In this document: positions 1 to 7,520 of the stretch, in pieces
How positions within the stretch are numbered: the stretch's first letter is position 1
Layout of the letters: every line of letters starts with the position of its first letter
DNA from: CAVPDE01 sp964580575
GTDB taxonomy: Bacteria; Desulfobacterota; DSM-4660; Desulfatiglandales; HGW-15
Reading direction: 5' to 3'
Assembly: GCA_964580575.1 (NCBI GenBank)
Contig: CAZOLJ010000003.1
Location: 1-64,000 of the forward strand
DNA: 64,000 nt
Notes under the pieces: generated by a model
What the model was told of the DNA's origin: nothing
The model's database searches: none
The model's input: the letters and a program-made list of their open reading frames with translations, nothing else
Translations under genes and position numbers: made by a program

Positions 1-66
1 CCGTCTGGAAGGCAGGCGTGCTGAATGCCTTTGCATAGATATGACGTGCAGAGGGACTTCTTTCAT
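1..66 (-). CDS. possible start of a gene running off the left edge
   Basis: On the minus strand an ATG at 66 follows a GGAG Shine-Dalgarno-like stretch about 8 nt upstream and opens a frame that stays open to the window edge (22 codons, starting MKEVPLHVIS). It would lie directly downstream of the Skp-like gene in the same direction. In Gram-negatives lpxD often follows skp, but the visible residues are too few to identify it. This could also be chance coding. Confidence 0.25.
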   Translation of the reverse strand, partial: MKEVPLHVISMQRHSARLPSRR

Positions 67-83
67 GGCGTCCGCTCCAAAGC

Positions 84-605
84 TCACTTCTTCTTTGAGT
101 CGTAGAGACGAATGATCTTCTCTGTGATGTCGATCGCCTCGTCCGAGATCACGACGATCTTCTTCTCCAGAATGAGCGAGTACTTTTCCTTTTTCATGAA
201 TTCCTTGACCACGTCGCCTACCTCCTGAAGGATCTTCCGGGTGAGGTCCACGTTCTTCTTGTTGAGTTCCTCTTCCAGATCGGTCTTGAGCCGCTGAAGA
301 TTCTTGACCTCCCGCCCGAGCTGGTCATTCTTCTCTCTCCGCTGAGACTCGGTCATGCCGTCGCCTTTGATCTTGATCTCCTCCTCCAGAAGGCGCACCT
401 CATCCTGCTTCCTGCTGAAGACCGATCTCTTTTCGTTCAGCTCGTCCATGAGGAGGGTCCTGGCTTTCTTGGCCGCCTTTGACTCTTTCAGAACCTCCTG
501 GGTGTCGATAACCCCGATCTTCACATCCGCAGCCTGAGTGCAGTCGGAACTGCTGATCGCAATAGCCATCAGGAGGACCCCCATGATTGCAAGCTTCTTT
601 CTCAT
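84..605 (-). CDS. OmpH/Skp family periplasmic chaperone
   Basis: Periplasmic holdase that carries unfolded outer-membrane proteins to the Bam complex. The 173-residue product begins at ATG 605 (MRKKLAIMGV) behind a GGGAGG/AAGGGAG ribosome site; an open frame reaches 689 but lacks family character there. A signal peptide of about 25 residues ends near TQAADVKIG. It is followed by the family opening 'VKIGVIDTQEVLKES' and a long charged coiled coil (roughly residues 45-120, rich in K, E and R), then a small C-terminal beta region 'YSLILEKKIVVISDEAIDIT'. Length and architecture match Skp (about 160-175 residues). In many Gram-negatives skp lies between bamA and lpxD; those partners would be outside this window. 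The identification is firm at family level. Confidence 0.85.
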   Translation of the reverse strand: MRKKLAIMGVLLMAIAISSSDCTQAADVKIGVIDTQEVLKESKAAKKARTLLMDELNEKRSVFSRKQDEVRLLEEEIKIKGDGMTESQRREKNDQLGREVKNLQRLKTDLEEELNKKNVDLTRKILQEVGDVVKEFMKKEKYSLILEKKIVVISDEAIDITEKIIRLYDSKKK

Positions 606-692
606 CTCCCTTTTCCCTCCGCCCCCGTAGGATAAAACCGTCCGGCTCAAGCCGGGAAAATGCATGACATAGGATTTTCGAACAGTCACTTA

Positions 693-828
693 CGATGAAC
701 TCGTAAGAAGTCTGAAATTGCTTTTTTCTGTCATTCCGGCGGAAGCCGGAATCCAGAAATACCGAGGAGTTCTGGACCCCGGCTTTCGCCGGGGTGACGG
801 CTTGGAGGACTTTTTACGAACGCATCAC
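693..828. repeat. palindromic MITE-like element, copy 1
   Basis: About 136 bp bounded by imperfect inverted ends (gatgaactcgtaagaagtc at the left, reverse complement gtgatgcgttcgtaaaaagtc at the right). Inside are two hairpins, one built on gtcattccggcggaagccgg and one on accccggctttcgccggggt. Three further copies occur at 13858-13993, 27989-28123 and 55618-55776. It encodes no protein. It lies between the skp-like gene and the LysE gene, both on the minus strand. Confidence 0.75.
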
Positions 829-886
829 TTATAGGAAGGGAAATGTTAGGATCGGATCAAAGAAGAGTTAGGAAAACATTCGTTCT

Positions 887-1504
887 TCAGCAAAAGGCCC
901 AGATGACGGCAACAATGCCGAAACCGAACAGAATGACTCCGGCAGTTCTGTTGGCAAGCCTAAGCTGACTCAGGGTGAGCTGGGGGTTAAAGAAGCTGAC
1001 GCCGGCTACCAGAATAGGCGCCCAGAGAGCGGAACCGACGAAAACACCGGCGACAAGGATCGCTGTAGAACTGTAGGCATACTCCCATCCGCCGATCCCA
1101 AGAGCGGAGAAGGTGGCCGTGAATACAAGTATGGCCATTGGATTGGTGAACATCAGGAAAAAGGAGGAGCCGAAAGAAGCGAGGAGTCCGTGGCCCTTTG
1201 CTTCGGGCGTTTTTTCGGTGGGATGGGTGAAGAAGATCTTGATCCCCATAGCGATCAGAAGGAGACCGCCGGCCAGGCGCAGAACCATGCTCTCCTTGTT
1301 CAGAAAGTTCGAAATGTAGCTGACCCCGAGACCCGCCATGGCACAGTAAATCGCATCCATCACGGAGGCTCCGAGGACAGAAGCGATGCCCCCCAGTTTG
1401 CCGTCCGTCAAGGTCCGCATCACGCACAGGAGGCCGATGGGGCCGAAGGGAATGCAGATGATAAAGCCCGCGAGAAGACCTTTGAAGAAATAGGTGTACT
1501 CCAT
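887..1504 (-). CDS. LysE/RhtB family amino-acid exporter
   Basis: Inner-membrane exporter of the LysE superfamily, which pumps amino acids or related small metabolites out of the cell. The 205-residue protein starts at ATG 1504 (MEYTYFFKGL). The signature N-terminal segment 'GFIICIPFGPIGLLCV' matches the conserved P-G-P motif region of TM1 in this family. About six hydrophobic segments follow, with a short charged loop near residue 95 (HPTEKTPEAKGHG). 'FLMFTNPMAILVF' corresponds to the conserved N-P motif in the second half. Length is normal. The open frame upstream to 1705 has no family similarity and is rejected as the start. Substrate cannot be told from sequence. Confidence 0.85.
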   Translation of the reverse strand: MEYTYFFKGLLAGFIICIPFGPIGLLCVMRTLTDGKLGGIASVLGASVMDAIYCAMAGLGVSYISNFLNKESMVLRLAGGLLLIAMGIKIFFTHPTEKTPEAKGHGLLASFGSSFFLMFTNPMAILVFTATFSALGIGGWEYAYSSTAILVAGVFVGSALWAPILVAGVSFFNPQLTLSQLRLANRTAGVILFGFGIVAVIWAFC

Positions 1505-1855
1505 AGAAAAAGGAAAGATCCTTAATTGCGAGCTGGCTGGCCAGCGCTTCCAAGGTTTCCTGCCGACCGACCGGAAGCTCTTGTCTATCCCGTCTGGCAG
1601 CACCCGTTTAATATAACGAATGGAAAACGAATGGCCAGAAAAATCTCTTCGACCAGGTGGGTTTAGGATCCGCCTAGGCGGCATTCCATCACAAGGTGGT
1701 CCCACGTGCTTGGGTGCTCCACCTCCAAGATATCAGATAGGATCATGGCAAGGGGTGGTGATGTTTCTCCCGAGCTCGGTCGCGGGCGTTCCCTTCACAA
1801 GATCCTAACTTGACCTGGGGAGAGGATTTGCATAGAAAACGGCGCAATAGGTGAA
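1505..1855. other. intergenic region, no gene recognised
   Basis: This divergent spacer between the LysE gene (leftward) and the exosortase-like gene (rightward) has no convincing coding frame. A plausible promoter for the rightward gene is TTGACC (1812-1817), 17 bp, then TAGAAA (1835-1840), which is a poor -10. I see no other structure. Confidence 0.4.
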
Positions 1856-2830
1856 ATGGGTGCTTTGAGCGAAAACAAGAAGACAGGCATGATAAGATTT
1901 GCATCGGCATTCGCTCTTTCCTGCATCGGGCTCTATGCGCTCATTCATTTTCTGCCCCCCTTTGTCACGGCGCCTCTGAATGCCCACACCGCTGCGACGC
2001 TGGGCCTGGTCCTGAATCACCTGGGCGTTCCCGTCTCCGCTGAAAACGATTTGGTCTCAGGGCCGGGGCTTGCCTTCAGGATCATTCCTGAGTGCACCCC
2101 GATGTTCACGGCATGACTATTTCTCTGCTTCGTCGGATGCTATCCTGCCGCCTTTTGCGACAAGGCAAAGGCGCTGCTCATGGGCATTCCGGCGCTCTAT
2201 CTTGGCAACCTGGCCCGTCTGGTGGGGATTGCTTTCATCAGCAGGCATGACGGGAGGCTTTTTGCGGTCGTTCATGTCTATCTCGGGCAGGTGTTCACTT
2301 TGTTTCTCGTCGTCCTGGCATGCCTGGCATGGATGCGCTGGGTCGACCGGAAGCAATCGACACGAAGTCCTTCCTTCAAGAGCGCGTTGTTCCTTGCCCG
2401 TTTCGGCGTTATCTCCGGATGCCTGTTCCTGGTCTGGATCAAGCTTCACCATGGGTACATCCGATTGCTGGACCAGTTTATCGAGTCGGGCTTTTCCCTG
2501 TTCAACTACCAGGTCCCTCTTGCCATGAACACGGTCTATTATTACGAAACCTTCAGCATCGTCGTCTTTGTTTCCCTGGTCCTGGCCGCAGGGGCGATGC
2601 CGCCGAAAATGAAAGCGAAGGGCCTGGCAGGAGGGATCGGGCTCCTGTTCGTCACTCACCTGATTCACCGGATCAACAATGTGTTGCTCGCCTATTTCGA
2701 GATCAGCGCTCTGGTTCCGATCGACCTGACCCTCCTGGTCGTTGGACAGTATCTCGTTGCCGTCCTCTTCCTGATCTTCCTGCTGCGAGTTCAAACACCT
2801 CACACGCCGGCTGCGCCCGCAACCCCGTAA
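1856..2830 (+). pseudogene. exosortase/archaeosortase family protein, interrupted by in-frame TGA
   Basis: Exosortases are multi-pass transpeptidases that cleave C-terminal sorting signals of exported proteins. The frame from ATG 1856 stays open to a TGA at 2114-2116 and then continues in the same frame to 2830 (about 324 codons in all). The catalytic Cys lies in 'IIPECTPMF' (seven codons before the TGA). The conserved Arg is in 'IPALYLGNLARLV' and the conserved His in 'VVHVYLGQVF', both downstream of the stop, so the core active site spans it. Six or more hydrophobic segments are visible. The break is most simply a nonsense mutation, for example of GGA, or a sequencing error. Selenocysteine readthrough is less likely: the position is not a conserved Cys, and the strong downstream hairpin (2149-2173) has its loop about 42 nt from the TGA, outside the usual range. 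No PEP-CTERM-like substrate or polysaccharide genes are adjacent. Confidence 0.65.
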
Positions 2831-2879
2831 CTCCTGTGGCGGCGGGATGACCGCGTCTTGCACCCGCTTCCTGGGCAGG

Positions 2880-3323
2880 CTAAGGACGAAGAAGAGGTTC
2901 CGCCCTTCTCATGCGCCTCGCGATCCGCAGCAGCCAGTAGGCGAAGTATCCGACAGGGCCAACCAAGAAAGTCAACACCAGGAGGGGAATGCAATACCAG
3001 TGGGCGATCTTGTTTTGTTGAGCGTCCTTCACCATCCAGGAACCGACAAGCAAATCAAAAGCGAGGTAATGCACCCATGCGGCCAATAACCAGTCCTTGT
3101 TTCCAAGAAGTTGTGACACCTCGGTCAAGGAACCAAATCCTCCCGGAGCACCGGAGAGAACAGCGGCTAAAACAGAGACCAGGTACAGGCCGCTGATGGA
3201 AAAAGAAACCAAGCCTGAGTGGATGAAAATCTTGGTGACTGTATTTCCGGGGAGGACAATAAGGAAGCCCCAACCGATCAGGGCCGTCGAATTGGCGATG
3301 GAAAACAACAGGTCATGATTCAT
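2880..3323 (-). CDS. ABA4-like family membrane protein (DUF4281)
   Basis: Small four-helix membrane protein of the ABA4-like family, named after a plant protein needed for neoxanthin synthesis; the bacterial role is unknown. The 147-residue product begins MNHDLLFSIANSTALIGW. It carries the family core 'HYLAFDLLVGSWMVKDAQ', followed by 'IPLLVLTFLVGPVGYFAYWLLR'. The start overlaps the stop of the upstream DUF2306 gene by 4 nt, so the two are probably translated together. No carotenoid genes are nearby, so pigment synthesis should not be assumed. Confidence 0.8.
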   Translation of the reverse strand: MNHDLLFSIANSTALIGWGFLIVLPGNTVTKIFIHSGLVSFSISGLYLVSVLAAVLSGAPGGFGSLTEVSQLLGNKDWLLAAWVHYLAFDLLVGSWMVKDAQQNKIAHWYCIPLLVLTFLVGPVGYFAYWLLRIARRMRRAEPLLRP

Positions 3324-3640
3324 GCGCCAGTGCCCCTTTTCCGCCTAAGCCACCACTCCGCCACAAGAACATTGAGAGCCAAGGCGATGTGCAGTGAGTT
3401 CGCAAACCATTGACGATCGGTCCACGGTTGAATGCTGTAGAAGGCACCCAGGACAATTCGCATCGTTGCGATGGACATAGACCATGAAAAGAGCCGAATC
3501 ATCCAGGCACGATGCTGAACGATCTGCCGACGTTTGATGTGATAGAACCCTTTTGATGCGGCCAAAAGGACGAGGGCAAAAAGCAATACCGCATAAAACG
3601 TCTCAACCCGGCCGCCAAAGGGAATGACCACTTTTGGCAT
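3320..3640 (-). CDS. DUF2306-like membrane protein, probably N-terminally truncated
   Basis: The 106-residue product has three hydrophobic segments. It contains 'FYHIKRRQIVQHRAWMIRLFSWSMSIATMRIVLG', cited here only as a region (codons 31-64), which matches the C-terminal half of DUF2306 membrane proteins with their conserved H-R-x-W-M-I-R pattern. Normal family members are about 200 residues, and no in-frame coding for the missing N-terminal helices is visible upstream. The 4-nt overlap with the ABA4-like gene suggests an operon. This may be a remnant or a short variant; function unknown. Confidence 0.6.
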   Translation of the reverse strand: MPKVVIPFGGRVETFYAVLLFALVLLAASKGFYHIKRRQIVQHRAWMIRLFSWSMSIATMRIVLGAFYSIQPWTDRQWFANSLHIALALNVLVAEWWLRRKRGTGA

Positions 3641-3963
3641 AACCGGATTATCCTGTGAAACCCTCGGCCTCCTCTTCGCACTAAAGACGTCCTCTGCGAC
3701 GTCGATCGAGGCAAATGACGCGTTCCGTCAGGACAAGAATAGAAATGTTGATTAGAGTTCTGTAGTGCTTCTATTAAATTCGCAATAGGGAGGCCCCTTC
3801 TCCCCTCTATCCGGCCTCATCATGGTGAATAGGGTTCCCCATCTCCATGCCAAGTGCTACGATATTTCAAGTACAAGGGGCTTGCCAAGGGGCGTGGCGC
3901 GTGTCATGCTTCACGATTGTTCAGGAAGGGGTTGCTCGCGCTGGACCTAGGGGAGATACGGAG
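3641..3963. other. intergenic region, no gene recognised
   Basis: The spacer separates divergent genes (DUF2306-like leftward, corA rightward). A GC-rich inverted stretch around 3789-3806 (gggaggccccttctcccc) can fold, but no riboswitch or RNA gene is recognisable. Codons upstream of ATG 3964 in the corA frame are open back to 3847 but do not resemble CorA. Confidence 0.4.
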
Positions 3964-4899
3964 ATGATAAAGATTCTCAGATGGGCAGGGGACAAGTTCA
4001 TTCCGACTGACAAAGTCGAAAAACACTGCTTGATCAATGTGGTCAGTCCGGAAAAGGGCGAGCTGGACAAGCTGTCAGGCGAAATGCTCATCCCTCCGGA
4101 TTTTCTGACAGACCCGCTGGATATTGACGAGAGGGCAAGAATCGAAATTGAAGACGGCGTTCTTCTTATTGTTTTAAGGGTACCGAAATATGATGAAAGT
4201 AATCCGGAAGTCCCTTTCACAACGATTCCTGCAGGTATAATCCTTACAAAAGAGGACACCATTGTCATCGTGAGCACTTCTGATGCCACCGAGATTCTGG
4301 AATTGCACAACGGCAAGGTAAAAGGCATTGTTGCCGGGAAAAGAAGCAGTGTCATCCTTCAGATATTCCTGAGGACGGCACTGCTTTATCTCAAACATCT
4401 CAAAGAGATAAACAGGCGCACAGGAGAAACTGAAAAGGTATTGCAGAAGTCGCTGAAGAACGAGGCGCTCATAAAACTTCTCAATATAGAAAAGAGCCTC
4501 GTCTTTTTTACGACGTCTCTCAGATCGAATGACCTGATGATGGAGCGGCTGCTGAAAATGGAGCTGCTGAAACTGACTCCCGAAGACAAAGACATGCTGG
4601 AGGATGTGCTGATTGACAACAGACAGGCAATCGAAATGGCCAACATCTACAGCAACATCCTGAGCAGCATGATGGATGCATTCGCATCGGTCATCTCGAA
4701 CAATCTCAATGTAGTGTTGAAGATCCTGACCTCCATAACGATAATCCTGATGATTCCCACCCTGATGGCGAGCATTTATGGAATGAACATCGATTTGCCG
4801 TTTCAGCGGTCTTCCCATGCTTTCTTCATTGTCATAGGAATTTCTTTCACTCTGTCGTTACTCAGCGCCCTGCTATTTATAAGAAACAGATGGTTTTGA
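3964..4899 (+). CDS. corA: CorA family magnesium/divalent cation transporter
   Basis: Pentameric inner-membrane channel for Mg2+ (and Co2+ or Ni2+). The 311-residue protein starts at ATG 3964 (MIKILRWAGD) behind AGGGGAG. A cytoplasmic alpha/beta domain fills roughly residues 1-170, followed by a long helical stalk (about 170-245). Two C-terminal membrane helices follow, the first ending in the diagnostic 'YGMN' motif (in SIYGMNIDLP), the second ending RNRWF with a positively charged tail. The acidic periplasmic loop after YGMN is short, as is usual. It stands alone, with no neighbours on the same strand within 500 bp. Confidence 0.9.
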   Translation: MIKILRWAGDKFIPTDKVEKHCLINVVSPEKGELDKLSGEMLIPPDFLTDPLDIDERARIEIEDGVLLIVLRVPKYDESNPEVPFTTIPAGIILTKEDTIVIVSTSDATEILELHNGKVKGIVAGKRSSVILQIFLRTALLYLKHLKEINRRTGETEKVLQKSLKNEALIKLLNIEKSLVFFTTSLRSNDLMMERLLKMELLKLTPEDKDMLEDVLIDNRQAIEMANIYSNILSSMMDAFASVISNNLNVVLKILTSITIILMIPTLMASIYGMNIDLPFQRSSHAFFIVIGISFTLSLLSALLFIRNRWF

Positions 4900-5485
4900 A
4901 GACGGGATCAGCAGACCCTGCACCCGCTCGCAAAGCATTTAGGGTCGCTATCGCTCCTTCTGCATGCCAAACTCACGAGCCGCTCCTCCCATTCCATCCC
5001 TGCCGTCAATAACCCTGGCGTCGTCTCAGATATTCCAGATCAAAGATCGGACCTTTCCTCCTTCCCTCTCCTGATAACCGAGCAGAGATGACGAATTATG
5101 GGAAAACCCGTCAGCACGGGCTATGCAAGTAACCCCAGAGCATGGCGACCAGCTCCTGGGTGAAAATCTCCCTGCGCATGTTTTTTGGGGGATGAACGAT
5201 GTATTCATGGACGAGGGTTTCCGCGACGTGCACAATGAGGTAGGCCGTGTGGCGGGCATGGCGCACCGATATGGCTGGGAAGCTCGATCAGAGCGGGAAG
5301 ACCGGAGAAGGTCAATTTTCTTTCAAGCAAATCTCCGCATGAATTGTTAGAATGGCGCAAATGAAGTACAGTGGCCGAGATGAAGGCCCCGCGTGGTGTG
5401 AGATCGTTTGAACAGGGGAGGTTATGCGGACCCATATAAGGCTTGTTCGATTCGGCTGTTGCACACAGATATGGAGAGAGGCACA
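4900..5485. other. intergenic region with one degraded gene fragment
   Basis: Nothing intact is seen between corA and the MGMT-fold gene. The only coding trace is the minus-strand TetR-like C-terminus listed separately. No terminator with a T-run was found after corA. Confidence 0.4.
5111..5262 (-). pseudogene. C-terminal fragment of a TetR/AcrR-type regulator
   Basis: Reading the minus strand gives about 50 codons ending at a TGA (5111-5113), with 'VHVAETLVHEYIVHPP' followed by 'FTQELVAMLWGYL'. This is typical of the last helix pair of TetR-family ligand domains. No start, no DNA-binding domain and no continuous upstream frame are present, so it is a remnant. The call rests on pattern alone and is tentative. 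Confidence 0.35.
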
Positions 5486-5983
5486 ATGAGCAAGCCAAAG
5501 AAATCCTGGAAAGAGAAGCTGCAAGACGACAAGGACCTGCCGCGTGTCATCACGATGGACGGGAAGCTGAGCAAGCAGTGGGGTGAGGGGACTTGTGTCA
5601 TACCGGCCCCGCGTGAGGTCGACGAGCTGATGCGCAAAGTTCGACGGGGCCAGCTGACCACCATCAATGCTATTCGCAAAGCCTTGGCCGCGCGACACGG
5701 TGCTACGATTGCGTGCCCGATCACGACGGGGATCTTTGCTCGCATAGCCGCGGAAGCAGCGGCTGAGGAGAAAGCCCAGGGCAAGAAACGCGTCACCCCG
5801 TATTGGAGGACTCTCAAAGGGGACGGAGAACTTAACCCGAAGTATCCGAGCGGTTGTGAGGCCCAGAAGGCGAGGCTCGAAGAGGAGGGGCACACCGTGA
5901 CGCAGAAGGGCAGGAAGTTCATCGTCGAAGAAGTCGACAAGCACCTTGCCAGAATCAAAAGACCTGATGGAGCCGACTCTTAA
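5486..5983 (+). CDS. MGMT-fold (O6-alkylguanine-DNA alkyltransferase-like) protein
   Basis: The 165-residue protein begins MSKPKKSWKEKL at ATG 5486 behind GGAGAGAGG; the frame is open further upstream without similarity. It has the helix-turn-helix/active-site half of the MGMT superfamily: 'VPAPREVDELMRKV'-type wing (actual sequence VIPAPREVDELMRKVRRGQL), 'ITINAIRKAL'-like recognition helix (TINAIRKALAARHGA) and the active-site region 'ATIACPITTGIF'. The canonical P-C-H-R motif is replaced by A-C-P-I-T, as in a little-studied bacterial MGMT subfamily of about 160 residues. The C-terminal part 'PYWRTLKGDGELNPKYPSG' is typical of that subgroup. Whether it removes alkyl groups or only recognises damaged DNA is unknown. 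Confidence 0.7.
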   Translation: MSKPKKSWKEKLQDDKDLPRVITMDGKLSKQWGEGTCVIPAPREVDELMRKVRRGQLTTINAIRKALAARHGATIACPITTGIFARIAAEAAAEEKAQGKKRVTPYWRTLKGDGELNPKYPSGCEAQKARLEEEGHTVTQKGRKFIVEEVDKHLARIKRPDGADS

Positions 5984-6073
5984 CACTCGCGGCTCATCGC
6001 AGCCTTCGGCGGGGTGGTTCCGTTGACCCCGAGACAGACTGCATTTCAACAATTTCCTGGAGAGGTGTGGCAC

Positions 6074-6934
6074 ATGACAGGGCAATTGCTGAGTTTTCCT
6101 GCCGACTTTTCTCAAGCGGTGCTTCCGGTGGTGAAAAAGACTGTATTTCGTATGGGTGTTGCCGGCTTCTATGGCATTGATTCAGCTGATGTGAGATGGG
6201 CCGCGGACCGGGGGGCAAATTACTGGGTATGGGGAAGAGGTTTCGGCAAAGTCACAGACGGAATCAGGGAAGTCATTAAAGGTGATCGCGAAAACCATGT
6301 GGTTGGCATGCTCGGATGGGGCTATTTCGGCTGGCAAGTGAGGCGCAGTGCGGAAAATGCCCTGCGGGTACTTGGTACGGACTACCTCGATGTTTTCAAG
6401 CTGGGGTGGCTGGGGAGAACATCAATCTACAGTAAGGGAATTATCGACACTCTTCTGAAGCTCAAACAAGAGGGCAAGATACTGAGTATCGGCACCAGCA
6501 TCCATGATCGGAAGAGGGCCGGAAGGCTGGCGCTGGACTCAGAAATCGATCTGTTAATGATCCGCTACAATGCCAAGCATCCCGGAGCCGAAAAGGACAT
6601 CTTTCCTCACCTTTCAAAGCGAAATCCAGCGGTGGTCAGCTATACGGCATTGGCTTGGGGTCAGCTGATCAGGCCATTAAAGGAGATGGATATGCCTCCC
6701 TGGCCTGGTAAGGAGAGCTTCAGTGGTCCGCCTCTCTCTCCAGAGCTCTGCTACCGGTTTGTTCTGACGAATCCAAGTGTGCACGTTGTCTTGACTGGGC
6801 CGCAAAACCGGGAGCAACTCAGTCAGAACATGGATGCAATAAGACAAGGGCCATTGGAGCCGGATGAAATGAGCTGGATCAGGCAGTACGGCCAATTAGT
6901 CAAATCAATGAAGAGACTCGATTACATAAAATAG
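6074..6934 (+). CDS. aldo/keto reductase family protein, catalytic tetrad apparently lost
   Basis: The 286-residue protein starts at ATG 6074 (MTGQLLSFPAD) behind GAGGTG; an alternative GTG at 6014 has no similarity. Its (beta/alpha)8 order is recognisable: 'ENALRVLGTDYLDVF' (strand 4 region), 'LLKLKQEGKILSIGTS' (beta 5 switch), 'YNAKHPGAEKDIFP' and 'FVLTNPSVHVVLTGPQNREQL' (NADPH phosphate-binding end). By eye, the Asp/Tyr of the usual 'FFDTAxxYG' become Val/Phe in 'NYWVWGRGFG', and the His and Lys positions also differ. It may therefore be a non-classical or inactive member. It stands alone, and a hairpin follows the stop. Family assignment is good, activity is doubtful. Confidence 0.75.
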   Translation: MTGQLLSFPADFSQAVLPVVKKTVFRMGVAGFYGIDSADVRWAADRGANYWVWGRGFGKVTDGIREVIKGDRENHVVGMLGWGYFGWQVRRSAENALRVLGTDYLDVFKLGWLGRTSIYSKGIIDTLLKLKQEGKILSIGTSIHDRKRAGRLALDSEIDLLMIRYNAKHPGAEKDIFPHLSKRNPAVVSYTALAWGQLIRPLKEMDMPPWPGKESFSGPPLSPELCYRFVLTNPSVHVVLTGPQNREQLSQNMDAIRQGPLEPDEMSWIRQYGQLVKSMKRLDYIK

Positions 6935-6943
6935 ACGCAATTT

Positions 6944-6968
6944 CCAATGCCTCAAATTGAGGCATTGG
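6944..6968 (+). terminator. perfect hairpin after the aldo/keto reductase gene
   Basis: A ccaatgcctc stem pairs with gaggcattgg around a 5-nt loop, starting 10 nt after the stop codon. There is no T-run, so it may act as an RNA 3' end stabiliser or a Rho-assisted stop rather than a classical intrinsic terminator. Confidence 0.5.
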
Positions 6969-7384
6969 CCAGCACCGACCGATTGTTATGGTCAACATGA
7001 GAAAATTCATATCAAGCGGGGACATTACCGAACGATCTCTTCCAGTGGACCGCAAAAGGCCGGGCCCGCTGAACAGGACATTACGACTTGAGTCGGTAAG
7101 CACGCGCCCCAATCGGCGCCTTCCAGTTTCACTTACGGTGTCGTTCATGCTTGGAAGTCCTCTGATCTCCCACGTCGGACAGCTCCGGGTAGCAGAACCG
7201 TTGAGTTTCGCCCTCTCATTTTCTATAATACTCCAAGAGCAGCGTGGAATGGCTCATCAATGGCCGTATCCAGTCCCAATCTTAAATCCAGCGGTTCAGT
7301 TCAAATCGGTTTCCCGATTGGAAACGCGCCAGGAGAACTCTCATTGGCTCTTTAGGCTCAAACAAGAAGGCTGGAGGTCAAAGA
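6969..7384. other. intergenic region with a good promoter
   Basis: I recognise no gene. A long open frame here (6988-7548) lacks any family feature and overlaps the lipoprotein gene in another frame. A strong sigma70-type promoter, TTGAGT (7201-7206), 17 bp, TATAAT (7224-7229), points rightward at the Tat-signal ORF and the esterase. Confidence 0.5.
7201..7229 (+). promoter_or_regulatory. sigma70-type promoter
   Basis: TTGAGT and TATAAT are separated by 17 bp. The predicted start near 7236 would give about a 150-nt leader before the Tat-signal ORF at 7385 and the downstream lipoprotein esterase. Confidence 0.55.
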
Positions 7385-7495
7385 ATGGTCAAACCATGGA
7401 CTTTCTCGTCCCGGCGCGGCTTCATCAAGACAGCCGCGGCAGCCGCGCTTGGCCTTGTGGCCTGGCCCCTGCACCCGACGGGTTTTCATCCCTGA
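7385..7495 (+). CDS. orphan Tat signal peptide ORF (36 codons)
   Basis: ATG 7385 follows a strong GGAGG site (ggctggaggtcaaagaatg) and encodes a textbook twin-arginine leader: SSRRGFIKTAAAAALGLVAW, then a stop at 7493. The twin-Arg motif S-R-R-G-F-I-K is perfect, but the mature protein is missing. The lipoprotein esterase begins 26 nt later in another frame. It is probably the head of a deleted redox enzyme gene that still has its translation signals; a leader peptide is an alternative. Too short for ordinary gene callers. Confidence 0.5.
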   Translation: MVKPWTFSSRRGFIKTAAAAALGLVAWPLHPTGFHP

Positions 7496-7520
7496 GGGAA
7501 AGCATCGCGGAGATTGCGAA

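Noticed and set aside
845..871. Two GTTAG (CTAAC on the other strand) words 22 bp apart, resembling a Pho box
   Set aside because: Lies downstream of the LysE gene and 240 bp away from any start in the right direction; the middle unit does not match.
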